DNA of 64,000 nucleotides from Dendrophyllia cribrosa (Eukaryota; Cnidaria; Anthozoa; Scleractinia; Dendrophylliidae): contig JAJLRJ010000010.1 in the NCBI GenBank assembly GCA_024195265.1, positions 14,025,754 to 14,089,753 on the forward strand, read 5' to 3'. Under the pieces are notes generated by a model. It ran no database searches. It was not told the origin of the DNA and worked only from the letters and a program-made list of their open reading frames with translations. Below, piece by piece: positions 21,667 to 29,684 of this stretch. The position numbers and the translations under genes were made by a program. Positions within the stretch are counted from its first letter, which is position 1. Every line of letters starts with the position of its first letter.

Positions 21667-23093
21667 ATGACAACATATCATCCATACAAAGTAACTTTAT
21701 CTCAAGGGCAAGGAGAAAAACTCGCAAGAGCATATAAAACAAACAGTCCTCTTACACTTAGATTGGATAGTAGCCAAACAAGTGGAAATCATGAATTGAT
21801 GCTTGCATCCAATCAAATTAATAGAATCGCTAAAGCTAGGTCACTTGGCAATGGCGTACAAATAAAAATATCAAAATCACAAATCCGCAAAGTAATGAGA
21901 GAAGGGGGTAGTTTATTTTCTGCTATTATGCCTCTAGCTAAAACACATATGCCAACCCTGGCTAAAACACTTGGGTTATCAGCACTTGCTGGTTTGGCGA
22001 GTGAAGGAGCAAGTCAAGTAGTTAAGGTGGTATGATACTAAAATTTGGTGAAAAATTCGAAAGTTGTCCGAATCTTTGTTTTTCTCTGTATGTGTCTTAC
22101 ATTGTCTTACGATTAACACCTAAACCTTGGATTTGTAAGGAAATTTATTTTAAACCCATAATAAGCAGATTTGTGAACATATTTGACATGACTTGTTACA
22201 GCATAACATTTCTATTTCAAAAACTATACAAGATAATTCAATGGAATTTTCACCAGGCATTCATGACATAAACTTCTGTGATATGAACCTAAAAGTAAAA
22301 AAAAATCTTTAAAGGTCAGGTAAAAAAAATTAAAGTTTAAGCACAAAATGTTCTGTTATTTTGTATCTTAGAAATATTTGCATTATTCAGCATAGTTTTA
22401 AAATATGCTTTGTGGTTATTTTAGGTTCATATCATAGTTCTATCTATAGACAATAATTCCTGAAAAAATTAGAGCCATATAGATTTTTCTTACAGAGTTA
22501 TTGGTGTTGGCGTGACTGCACTTAATTCGAGGTCTGAAGGGCGTGGCCATGTTTCCATGGCAACCACTAATGTCAATAACATATCAGAGAGTTTCTTTTT
22601 ACAAGTGTAATCACTAGATAACTTAAGGTTTTGGTTAAACTTTAAAGGAAAAAATTCAATTTTTTTAGTATCATACCACCTTAAAAAGATAAGCGGTGGC
22701 CAAATAGGCGGGTTCCTAATTCCGCAAAATAAAATCAATCAACTGATTCGCAATCAGCATTTGCTGACAGCTAAGCAGAGGCAAGATATTCAAAATGCCC
22801 TTCAATCGGGAGGACAAGTAGTTGTGATGCCAACCAAAACACAATATGGGGGAGCATTAGGTACTATTTTAGCAAGTATTGGCATTCCGCTGGCTATTGA
22901 TGGCCAAGATTGGGGTCGTATCCATACCAACCTCCTCCATTCTTTGGCAACTGGGGGAGAAATACAGTTGGAATGGGCAAAAGTAAAAAAAAATGGAAAA
23001 AACGCGAAACGGACAAAGCAGAAAGGGCAAGGACTTCTGTTCGGGCCAAACAGCCCGCTCAACAAGATTCCGCTGATAGAAGCAATATTCTGA
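21667..23093 (+). pseudogene. Polinton minor virion protein (PX-like), split by a TTAA element
   Basis: The start is ATTAAAATG at 21667. The first 119 residues include a basic segment (NRIAKARSLGNGVQIKISKSQ) and small-residue hydrophobic helices (LGLSALAGLASEGA). At 22026 a 655-bp element with TTAA duplication interrupts it, and the frame resumes at 22681 with GGQIGGFLIPQNK. Between about 22890 and 22990 the frame shifts and shifts back; the end is glycine-rich (KGQGLLFGPNSPLNKIPL). Such proteins lie just before the protease in Polintons and may be processed by it. The end overlaps the protease region. Confidence 0.68.
22026..22680. mobile_element. 655-bp TTAA-flanked MITE inside the PX-like gene
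   Basis: TTAA lies at 22022-22025 and 22681-22684. The ends are inverted: GGTGGTATGATACTAAAATT and AATTTTTTTAGTATCATACCACC. Removing it with one TTAA leaves the host gene's frame continuous. TTAA specificity is the hallmark of piggyBac-type transposition. The interior has a GTTTCCATGGCAACC word but no gene. Confidence 0.88.
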
Positions 23094-23536
23094 GACCGCC
23101 TAAATTTGTAATTAAACCGCTGTCAAATATTGATCTGTTGAATTGGATAAAATATCTCAAGATTCCAAATTTCAAAGGAATATTTGCAAGGGATGAAGCT
23201 ATGCCCAGAAAACACAGCCCATGCATCATCAATCTTGATTCGCTTAAAAATTTAGTAACTCATTGGGTTTGCTGCGCACCATCACACGATAAAAAGTTTA
23301 TATGGTATTTTGATAGTTTTGGCATGGGTTATCCTCTCGAATTCACAAGCGCTGGGAAACAAATACTTTATAACACAACTCAATATCAAAACATAAACAG
23401 TGTTCTTTGCGGTTATTATTGCCTTTATTTCCTTCATCAATGGGCAATGAAAAAAGATTATTATGATATCTTAAAATCTTTGAGTTTGACTGACACAATG
23501 TTTAATGAGAAGTTTATTAAAGAATATTTCAAATAA
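22973..23536 (+). CDS. Adenovirus-type cysteine protease
   Basis: This is the capsid-maturation protease of Polintons (C5, adenain-like fold). The catalytic histidine is in THWVCC, the acidic partner in WYFDSFG, and the glutamine and cysteine are in QNINSVLCGYYCLYFL with the Q-x6-C spacing typical of the family. The conserved domain begins near 23108 (KPLSNIDLLNW), where no ATG is present. The nearest in-frame ATG is 22973, inside the preceding gene, so the original start codon may have been lost. It ends in TAAAAATG, where the next gene starts. Confidence 0.87.
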   Translation: MGKSKKKWKKRETDKAERARTSVRAKQPAQQDSADRSNILRPPKFVIKPLSNIDLLNWIKYLKIPNFKGIFARDEAMPRKHSPCIINLDSLKNLVTHWVCCAPSHDKKFIWYFDSFGMGYPLEFTSAGKQILYNTTQYQNINSVLCGYYCLYFLHQWAMKKDYYDILKSLSLTDTMFNEKFIKEYFK

Positions 23537-23538
23537 AA

Positions 23539-24307
23539 ATGGAATCATATTGTGTCAAAGAAAAAAGAGTTACTAGATGCGTTGAGCCAACTGGTTATAT
23601 GACGGCTAAAAATGGAAGGCCAATGTTTTTCTGCCATTGCGCTTCATGCGGAATTAAAAAAAACTAGATTCGTGAAACAAGGGAACTCGGGAAACTGAAT
23701 CTGCCCTCACAAGGTGGGGGCTTTTTCGATATAGCCGACAGTCATTCACTCGGTGAAATGGCATTAATAGGTGGCGTAAAAGGATTATATAATCTTGGCC
23801 GCATTGGGTTATCCAAAGCGATTAAATCAGATTTTGCCAAACAAAAGATTAAAGGTGCGGAGAATAAATATCTTGATCCCGGATCGGACGCATTTACAAG
23901 TGACATTTCAAAGAAATTAGATCCCTTATCCGGCCGTGGAATTGATAGGAAAACTTCCAAGGCCTAAAGGAGGATTTACCCTTCCCGGGCATCGTTATAC
24001 AGGACCATATAACCCACTCCACGAACAAGTTAAGTTCGATCCAAACACTGGGGAGATTCTGGAAATTTATCAACAGCCGACAGGTAAAACAGATGCAGTT
24101 GCCATGCAGCATGACGTTGATTATTCAGTCTGTGCAAATAAACCAGATCCACGTAAATGTAAAAATAAAGCCGATAGAAAAATGGTTGCCGCTTTGGATG
24201 AGATTCCATGGAAACAAAGGCAGTGGGGACATGCGTTAGCTAGAAATGTGATAAATTCGAAACAGAAACTTGGGCTTGGGATTCCAAAAAACGGCAGAAG
24301 GTTTTGA
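23539..24307 (+). pseudogene. Zinc-motif and phospholipase A2-like protein, broken
   Basis: The gene starts in AATAAAAATG directly after the protease stop. The N-terminal part has paired cysteines (RCVEPTG, CHCASCG), suggesting a zinc-binding knot. An in-frame TAG lies at 23665-23667. The frame then covers a glycine-rich FFDIAD stretch and a middle region, and shifts near 23945. The C-terminal segment has a calcium-loop-like YTGPYNPL (about 23998-24021) and a catalytic HDVDY (about 24110), followed by KADRKMVAAL. This is the parvovirus VP1u-like phospholipase A2 pattern, used by virions to breach endosomal membranes. It overlaps the integrase frame. Confidence 0.72.
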
Positions 24308-25254
24308 GTACTGATTGGGCCCGAAACCTAAGTGAAGAATTACATAAACCAATCAGACGACGCTTCCCAAAGAGAAGAGTTATTGCATATGGAATCGACA
24401 AGATATGGGCGGCGGATTTAGTCGAGATGGGCAAGTTCAGCCAATGGAACAAAGGAATAAGATATCTCCTAATGGTGATCGATGTTTTCTCAAAATATGG
24501 CTGGATTCGCCCATTAAAAGACAAAAAAGGACAGTCCGTGGCTGATGCTTTTAAAGATATATTTGGCACGAAGCGACAGCCGAAAATGATATGGACGGAT
24601 CGCGGAAATGAATTTTATAATAGAATTGTGGAAAATATCCTGAAGAAGCATGACATAACTTTGTATTCGACTGAAAACGAAGAAAAAAGCTTCGTTACTG
24701 AGCGCTGGAACAGATCTGTGAAAGAAAAACTCTGGAAGATGTTTTCGGCTAATAATAACACTGCTTATTACGACAAACTAGACAGGTTAGTCGATGAATA
24801 TAATCACGCTTATCATTCTAGCATAATGATGAGCCCCGTTCAAGCGAGTCAAAACAAAAATGAAACAAAGGTTTTCGCTAATTTATATGGAGATTTACTT
24901 TATTCTAAACACGCCCCAGCAAAATTTAAAATCGGCGAAAGAGTTCGGATATCTAAATATAAGCGAAAAATATTCGATAAAGGTTTTACCCCGAATTGGA
25001 CAGAAGAAATTTTCATTATCGATGAGATTTTGAACACAAATCCTGTAACGTATAAATTAGTTGATCTGTTGGGAGAAAAAATAACTGGATCATTTTACGA
25101 ACCTGAACTTCAAAGGACAACACAAAGCGTGTTTCGAATTGAAAAAGTTATTCGCCGCGATTACAAGCGAAAGAAAGCCCTGGTAAAATGGAAAGGCTAT
25201 TCCGACAAATTTAATAGTTGGATACCGTTGAGTGATGTGCAAAAGCTATCTTAA
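24304..25254 (+). CDS. int: Retroviral-type integrase with C-terminal chromodomain, no clear ATG
   Basis: The integrase inserts Polinton DNA. Catalytic residues are visible: D in WAADLVEM, D in WTDRGNEF, and E in TERWNRS, about 34 residues after the second aspartate. The C-terminus (last 40 residues, FRIEKVIRRDYKRKKALVKWKGY...SWIP) is a chromodomain, expected in Polinton integrases. The frame is open from 24244 but has no ATG before the first catalytic D; the first ATG would remove it. The start codon has either mutated or is non-standard. It is the last gene before the right terminal repeat. Confidence 0.92.
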   Translation: MSTDWARNLSEELHKPIRRRFPKRRVIAYGIDKIWAADLVEMGKFSQWNKGIRYLLMVIDVFSKYGWIRPLKDKKGQSVADAFKDIFGTKRQPKMIWTDRGNEFYNRIVENILKKHDITLYSTENEEKSFVTERWNRSVKEKLWKMFSANNNTAYYDKLDRLVDEYNHAYHSSIMMSPVQASQNKNETKVFANLYGDLLYSKHAPAKFKIGERVRISKYKRKIFDKGFTPNWTEEIFIIDEILNTNPVTYKLVDLLGEKITGSFYEPELQRTTQSVFRIEKVIRRDYKRKKALVKWKGYSDKFNSWIPLSDVQKLS

Positions 25255-25297
25255 TTATTCTCGATTCTGAAAAATCGGCTCATGCGTGAGCTGATTT

Positions 25298-25893
25298 ATT
25301 CATCACTAAGACGCGTCGTGCATAAAATTAAACCAAAGCTGTTTAAACATTCAACATGAAAACCAATTTTGAAAATAAACATTTCTCACGCGGGAGAATC
25401 AATATTGAAAATATCAACCAATCAGAAGGTGGATGATACATCATTCAGTTATGTATGTTTGGTGATTAATAATGACATAAGAACAGTTTCTCACGCGGGA
25501 GAAAAAAAATAATTTTTGATTTATCCTTTCCCTATCAATCAGTAAGGTAGTAGAAGGAAAATGATGACTCTGGGCTGAATCTTAAAAACCCAAAGCCCCC
25601 CGTAATAGAAAATCTGGAGCAAACTCCCAGAAAGCGAACCCATTAGAACTAACCAGTGAATCGTTAGAATTGAAGCAAAGATAGCAAAGACGTTACCGCT
25701 AAATTTCAGAGATAATAAATAACACTTTTTTGTGTTATTTATTTGATTTTCTAGGACATTAATGTGTTATTTATGTGACGGTTTTAGGCTCCGCTAAATT
25801 TTAACGGCAATTATTTTTGAGTTTGAAAAAAATGACATTTTACGCTAAAGTTTAGTGGAAGGGTGGGTGATTTATGATTTTGCCGCTATGTTT
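25298..25893 (-). repeat. Polinton right terminal inverted repeat
   Basis: Reverse complement of 1-596, including the hairpin (25714-25743) and both TTCTCACGCGGGAGAA words. The alignment to the left repeat ends where the window begins, so the element may extend a few bases past 25893 (TTAGCGGAAGG follows). Confidence 0.94.
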
Positions 25894-25940
25894 TAGCGGA
25901 AGGGGAAGTTGCTTTCTGGGTTTTCTCTAAATTTCTCTAA

Positions 25941-25996
<56 letters not shown>

Positions 25997-26044
25997 CTTT
26001 GGGTTTTTAAGCGTTGGCCCAGAGTCATCATTTTCCTTCTACTA
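25894..26044. repeat. Partial inverted echo of the terminal repeat with a 56-G run
   Basis: 25911-25930 and 25997-26044 resemble 257-270 and 297-345 of the left repeat in the same orientation (GCTTTCTGGG, then CTTTGGGTTTTTAAG and CAGAGTCATCATTTTCC). Between them lies G at 25941-25996, where the left repeat has only GGGGGG. It is either a second, diverged end or an assembly join in the homopolymer. Confidence 0.7.
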
Positions 26045-26259
26045 AGGTGGATAAGTCTCTTCGTGCTGCTGGCCCATCAATTGCCACTTCCCCAGCGTCA
26101 CGTTCCAATGACAACAGCTCTCGTCTCGTTTGTAATTTTTGTGGAGCCCCCGGCCACACCTCCCCATTCTGTTTTAAGAGGCGACAGAGGCCCTCCAGGG
26201 GAAGGTTCCTCCCCTACCAGCGTTCCCCTCGCACCAGGGACAACGCTAGCTTCCAATAG
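26045..26259 (+). pseudogene. Retroelement gag fragment with CCHC zinc knuckle
   Basis: The frame encodes a serine-rich stretch, a zinc knuckle (CNFCGAPGHTSPFC, spacing C-x2-C-x4-H-x4-C) and an arginine-rich tail (RRQRPSRGRF). This is the nucleic-acid-binding end of a gag-like protein. The 5' part is missing because the sequence joins the Polinton-like segment at 26044. No polymerase follows, so it is an isolated fragment. Confidence 0.6.
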
Positions 26260-27234
26260 TTTTTCTGCTTTGCTTTTTTGCCGTGTTACAAGTTGCCTTT
26301 TAATGTTACATATACCTTAAATACTTTGTAGCCCATGTTCAGAATTATAAAAGCTTTTTTCCCTTGTATTTTCTTTCTTCGTTTATTTTTTGCTGTTTTA
26401 GCTTTGCGCGCGCGCTTTCTTTTTTCTCTTTCTCCCAACCCAGTTTTTGTTCCCCTTTCTTTCCCGCTCTGGGTTGGCAGTTTTAAAAGGGAGTCTAATT
26501 CCCTCTCGGATTACTAAGGCTTAAAACTACCATCCCTTGAGCCGCCTTTTTTTTTTTTTTTCTTATCGCACCTTCTCTCATGTTTGCCCTTTTCTCTTTT
26601 TCTCTTTTTCAGCCCCCTACTAGCGTGCTAAACTTTCGCTTAATTATCCTCTACCACGGACTTCTACCAGCTGGGTTCACTCCGACGGTGCGCCTTTATC
26701 CGCGGCTCGAGGGATGGCGCCTCAGAATACACATATTTTTTGGGCCGGTTTTTGGCTTTGGTGTTGGGGTTTTCCTCCTTTTATGTTTGAGTATTGGGTA
26801 TTTTTTCTTGGTGTGCGTGCCTTTTGGTCTGTTCATGTGGCTGTTTGCATTGATTCTCGGCGTAGGCAGATTGCCCATAACTCAAATAGGACAGGTGAGA
26901 CCGGTGAGAATAGAATACTATTCTCAGCGGTCTCACCCAAGCGCCTATAAAAGAGAGTGAGTAAATTAGCATGTTGCCAGTTTGACTAAAATTGTGGAGG
27001 GTGAATGCCGTTTCTATAGTTCTCCCTTTTGTATGTATCTTGTTCTTACCGGTTTTTCCTATCCTCCTCTCTCGGTCGCCTTCGACCTGCTTTTACCTTT
27101 CCCTCCCCCACCCTTTTTTATTTTTTTATTTTTCCCTTTTCTCTAGACTGTTTCTATTTCGCATTATTGGTCAAAGGCTTCCGGCAGATTGCCCATAACT
27201 CAAATAGGACAGGTGAGACCGGTGAGGACAGAAT
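26260..27234. other. Pyrimidine-rich untranslated DNA with a 55-bp direct repeat
   Basis: Two T/C-rich tracts (26310-26610 and 26990-27170) flank a stretch with a CTATAAAAG box near 26945. GGCAGATTGCCCATAACTCA and the following 35 bp occur at 26865 and again at 27183. After the first copy, GGTGAGACC and GGTCTCACC make a hairpin (about 26902-26939). This may be the UTR or LTR-like end of the retroelement whose gag fragment lies upstream. No gene is visible. Confidence 0.45.
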
Positions 27235-28010
27235 ACTAATAAACGGAATCCCTTTTCATGACGTCAAGTACCTATTTCTTTTGTGTTAATAAATGACTAG
27301 GGATAGTGCCTAGGTAAATCATTGATATGTACATAATTACCTTCCGCAACCATTTCAAAACAATAGACATGCCCAAACTTGCCCGCTCTATTCAGACTCA
27401 CTTCAAAACAAAACACAACTGACACGGATATACTTTAAAGACATAGAGCAAAACAACATGCCTTGACCAGGACTCGAACCTGGGTTACTGCGGCCACAAC
27501 GCAGTGTCTTAACCACTAGACCATCAAAGCTGTGGATATTATAACCGAATACAACTAATTAAAGGGTTCCGAAACATTCAAGTTTGGAAGAAATAAAATT
27601 ACACAGTATAAAAACCGCTTCTTATTCGTATTTACCGCAACATTCTTATAGCCGCTTCATCGCTAGTCTATGTCGATTTTCAGTTTGCCAGCCATCTCCA
27701 ACTTTAAGTTTTAATTTCTTTAACCGTAGCTTCAAAGTTTGAAGTCTGAACCAAATTTGCATGAAAAATTAGCACCTCGGAAAAATTAACAAAGCAACCA
27801 ATAACATGCGCGTGCTAAAACAATAAACCCACACTTTGTTTAAGGTCAAACTATATTTATTGATAACAAACAATTTCATAATTATACAGACAATTTAAAA
27901 GCTTAGATGGAAAAGAACAGACAAAGTTGATTTATTCTTTTTCATCGGGTTTATACAAAGTGCTCTTTGATTCCCTTGGTTTTCTGTGTCTCACCGCACT
28001 GCAATCATCG
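27235..28010 (+). repeat. Left inverted repeat of the tRNA-bearing element
   Basis: It matches 31046-31823 in reverse complement with a few percent mismatches. The outer end is ATACTAATAAACGGAATCCC. The inner end reaches into the coding region of the leftward zinc gene, so the C-terminal 25 or so codons of that gene lie inside the repeat and are duplicated at the other end. Confidence 0.93.
27459..27530 (-). tRNA. trnH: tRNA-His (GTG), left copy
   Basis: The 72 bases fold as a complete cloverleaf: acceptor GCTTTGA/TCAAGGC (one G-U), D stem GTCT/AGAC, anticodon stem CTGCG/CGCAG with loop TTGTGGC (anticodon GTG), T stem CCAGG/CCTGG with loop TTCGAGT, and discriminator A. Box A (TGGTCTAGTGG) and box B (GGTTCGAGTCC) are canonical for RNA polymerase III, and there is no intron. 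It lies inside the left inverted repeat; its twin is in the right one. Confidence 0.93.
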
Positions 28011-28803
28011 CAACGAGCAAGGGTTTCTTTCACGTGTTTAATTTTGTCCAAAGGAATCTTGTGCTCGCATATGGGGCAAATATTTTTATTATCATGCCAA
28101 AAGCATTTGGGACATTTCACGACTCCGGTTACATGTACATTTGAACTCTCGCAATGATGACATGGAACTTGACTTTTTGCCTGAATTATTTTCCAGCTTT
28201 CAGAAGCGCTTTCCTCCTCTTCGTTGTCGGTTGAATTTCCTTCATCCTCTTCATCACTTTTAATTTCTTGGTCGCTCTCTTCAGACTCATCGGCCGGACT
28301 GTTCTCAGAAGCGCTTTCCTCCCCTTCGTTGTCGGTTGAATCTCCTTCATAAGTCTCGTTGTCGGATTCTTTTTGTTCTTGATAGATCTTTTCTTTCTCT
28401 AAAAGGTCGCTTAACAGTTTTTATTCCTGATTAAACGATTATCAATTCCCAACTCTGCGAGTCCATCTAAAAAGGTATTAAGCGCACGGGGTCGGGCTAC
28501 ATCATCGTTATGGGGAAGTAGCACATACTCAACCAGCTCTGCGATGTTTGTCACGGGTATTATACGTTGATTTCGGAGTAATTGGCCTCTAGGTGACCAA
28601 AACAGGATATCGTTGGAACCGGCCATGCTATGGAACAAATCAGAAGCACGTTCTTTTGACACCGCTTTGGAAAGATTGCTTAAAACATCTTTAATTCTTG
28701 GCTCCTCGTTATCCTTCTCGTCATCGTTGTCCTCTTCGGAGGTTATAGTGTCTTCCATACCGCTCTCCATTTCTTCTTCATGCCAGTCTACTTCTCTCTT
28801 CAT
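27932..28803 (-). pseudogene. Acidic zinc-ribbon protein, frameshifted
   Basis: The first frame (ATG 28803 to 28411) is acidic at the start (EEEMESGMEDTITSEED), then has a conserved-looking core (RGQLLRNQRIIPVTNIAELV...LDGLAELGI). A frameshift near 28413 joins the second frame, which has acidic repeats (STDNEGEESASE and STDNEEEESASE) and ends in paired CxxC motifs: CHHC, CPKC, CPIC, CDDC. The four pairs suggest two zinc ribbons, as in nucleic-acid-binding viral factors. The final codons lie in the inverted repeat. The last segment might start separately, but continuity of composition favours one gene. Function unknown. Confidence 0.6.
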
Positions 28804-28864
28804 ATCGACCCGTACTCGTTAAAGACAAGCTTCAAATGATCAGTGCAATGATGTTTAGTTTCTT

Positions 28865-29209
28865 TTATAACATCAAAACGCCCAAGCTTGTAACAACGGG
28901 GGCCAATAAGTCTTGTATAAAGCCACCACCCTCTTGTACAAGTATTTGCTTCTTTGTCTTGTAGGGAACGTTTTGATTGGCCAGATTAATAAGAGCATCC
29001 TTATGTCGGAGCAAAACAGGCTTATTTATTTCAGGACAGGGAATGTTTTCCTTTAGAACATTATAAAGAATATGTAACAAGGCGTGAACCTGTTGTGGAG
29101 AAGCTGTCCTTAAGAGAAATTGGCGCTGATGATCGGGACCATTAGCTAAGAGCTGTAGAAAACCCCGGTTGTTCTTTACTACTTGAGCTAAGAATAGTGA
29201 GTTACTGTC
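28865..29209 (-). pseudogene. Small virion-like protein with QEGGG motif, start lost
   Basis: The open frame runs from 29209 to the stop at 28865, about 114 codons, without an ATG at its beginning. It reads FLQLLANGPDHQRQFLL, then PQQVHALLHILYNVLKENIP, a basic stretch (YKTKKQILVQ), a glycine triplet and a hydrophobic end (DLLAPVVTSLGVLML). The layout (helical N-terminus, lysine-rich hinge, GG, membrane-active tail) resembles small minor virion proteins of Polinton-type viruses. This is an inference from layout. The missing start next to the expanding GGT tract suggests the 5' end was damaged. Confidence 0.5.
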
Positions 29210-29244
29210 TTATATCGTGGAATAAAACGAAAAACAATAGAATT

Positions 29245-29600
29245 GTGGTGGTGGTGGTGGTGGAGAATTGTGGTGGTGGTGAAAACAACAGAATTGTGGT
29301 GGTGGTGGTGGTGGTGGTGGTGAAAACAATAGAATGGTGGTGGTGGTGGAGAATTGTGGTGGTGGTGAAAACAACAGAATTGTGGTGGTGGTGGTGGTGG
29401 TGGTGGTGAAAACAACAGAATTGTGGTGGTGGTGGTGGTGAAAACAATAGAATGGTGGTGGTGGTGGTGGTGGAGAATTGTGGTGGTGGTGGTGGTGGTG
29501 AAAACAATAGAATTGTGGTGGTGGTGGGAGTGGTGGTGGTGGTGGTGGCGATGGTAGTGGTGGTGGTGGAATAGAATTGTGGTGGTGGTGAAAACAATAG
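29245..29600. repeat. GGT minisatellite with AACARTAGAATTG spacers
   Basis: Runs of GGT are punctuated by GAAAACAATAGAATTG or GAGAATTG words at irregular spacing, forming a composite minisatellite. It fills the space between the two divergent gene groups. Its translation yields long valine, threonine or histidine/proline frames on both strands that are not genes. Confidence 0.9.
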
Positions 29601-29624
29601 AATTGAGGAGGAACTAGACAAGTC

Positions 29625-29632
29625 TATATAAG
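29625..29632 (+). promoter_or_regulatory. TATA box of the zinc finger-ATPase gene
   Basis: TATATAAG lies 53 bp before the ATG at 29685, with a pyrimidine-rich initiator-like stretch (TTTCTCAGTTCACATT) in between. This fits a eukaryotic RNA polymerase II promoter with a short leader of about 25-30 nt. Confidence 0.55.
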
Positions 29633-29684
29633 TGAGTAACATTCGCCTCTTTCTCAGTTCACATTGAGCTTTCATTGAGTTGAC

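Larger units (their letters stand above)
1..25893. mobile_element. Polinton/Maverick element, inactive, left end possibly cut by window edge
   Basis: The unit is bounded by inverted repeats of 596 bp (1-596 and 25298-25893) and contains the diagnostic Polinton set: protein-primed DNA polymerase B, packaging ATPase, adenovirus-type protease, double jelly-roll capsid protein, penton and chromodomain integrase. Without the two large insertions (8.1 kb at 3310-11403 and 655 bp at 22026-22680) it would be about 17 kb, a normal Polinton length. Genes on the two strands form blocks: polymerase rightward, six genes leftward (12.5-18.0 kb, with one rightward gene among them), then the capsid block and integrase rightward. 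Polymerase B, ATPase, fibre, phospholipase and other genes carry frameshifts or stops, so the copy cannot move by itself. A flanking target duplication cannot be checked because the window starts inside the left repeat. Confidence 0.95.

Noticed and set aside
22032..22271. 79-codon frame
   Set aside because: It lies inside the TTAA-flanked MITE and starts at its terminal repeat.
22802..23065. 87-codon leftward frame
   Set aside because: Shadow of the PX-like and protease genes on the opposite strand.
27459..27530. tRNA-His read as a tRNA-derived SINE head
   Set aside because: No A-rich or repeated tail follows, all stems are intact, and it occurs at matching positions in both inverted repeats.
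29197..29675. Long frames of Val/Thr/His-Pro in the GGT tract on both strands
   Set aside because: They translate a trinucleotide minisatellite; no start context or conserved domain.
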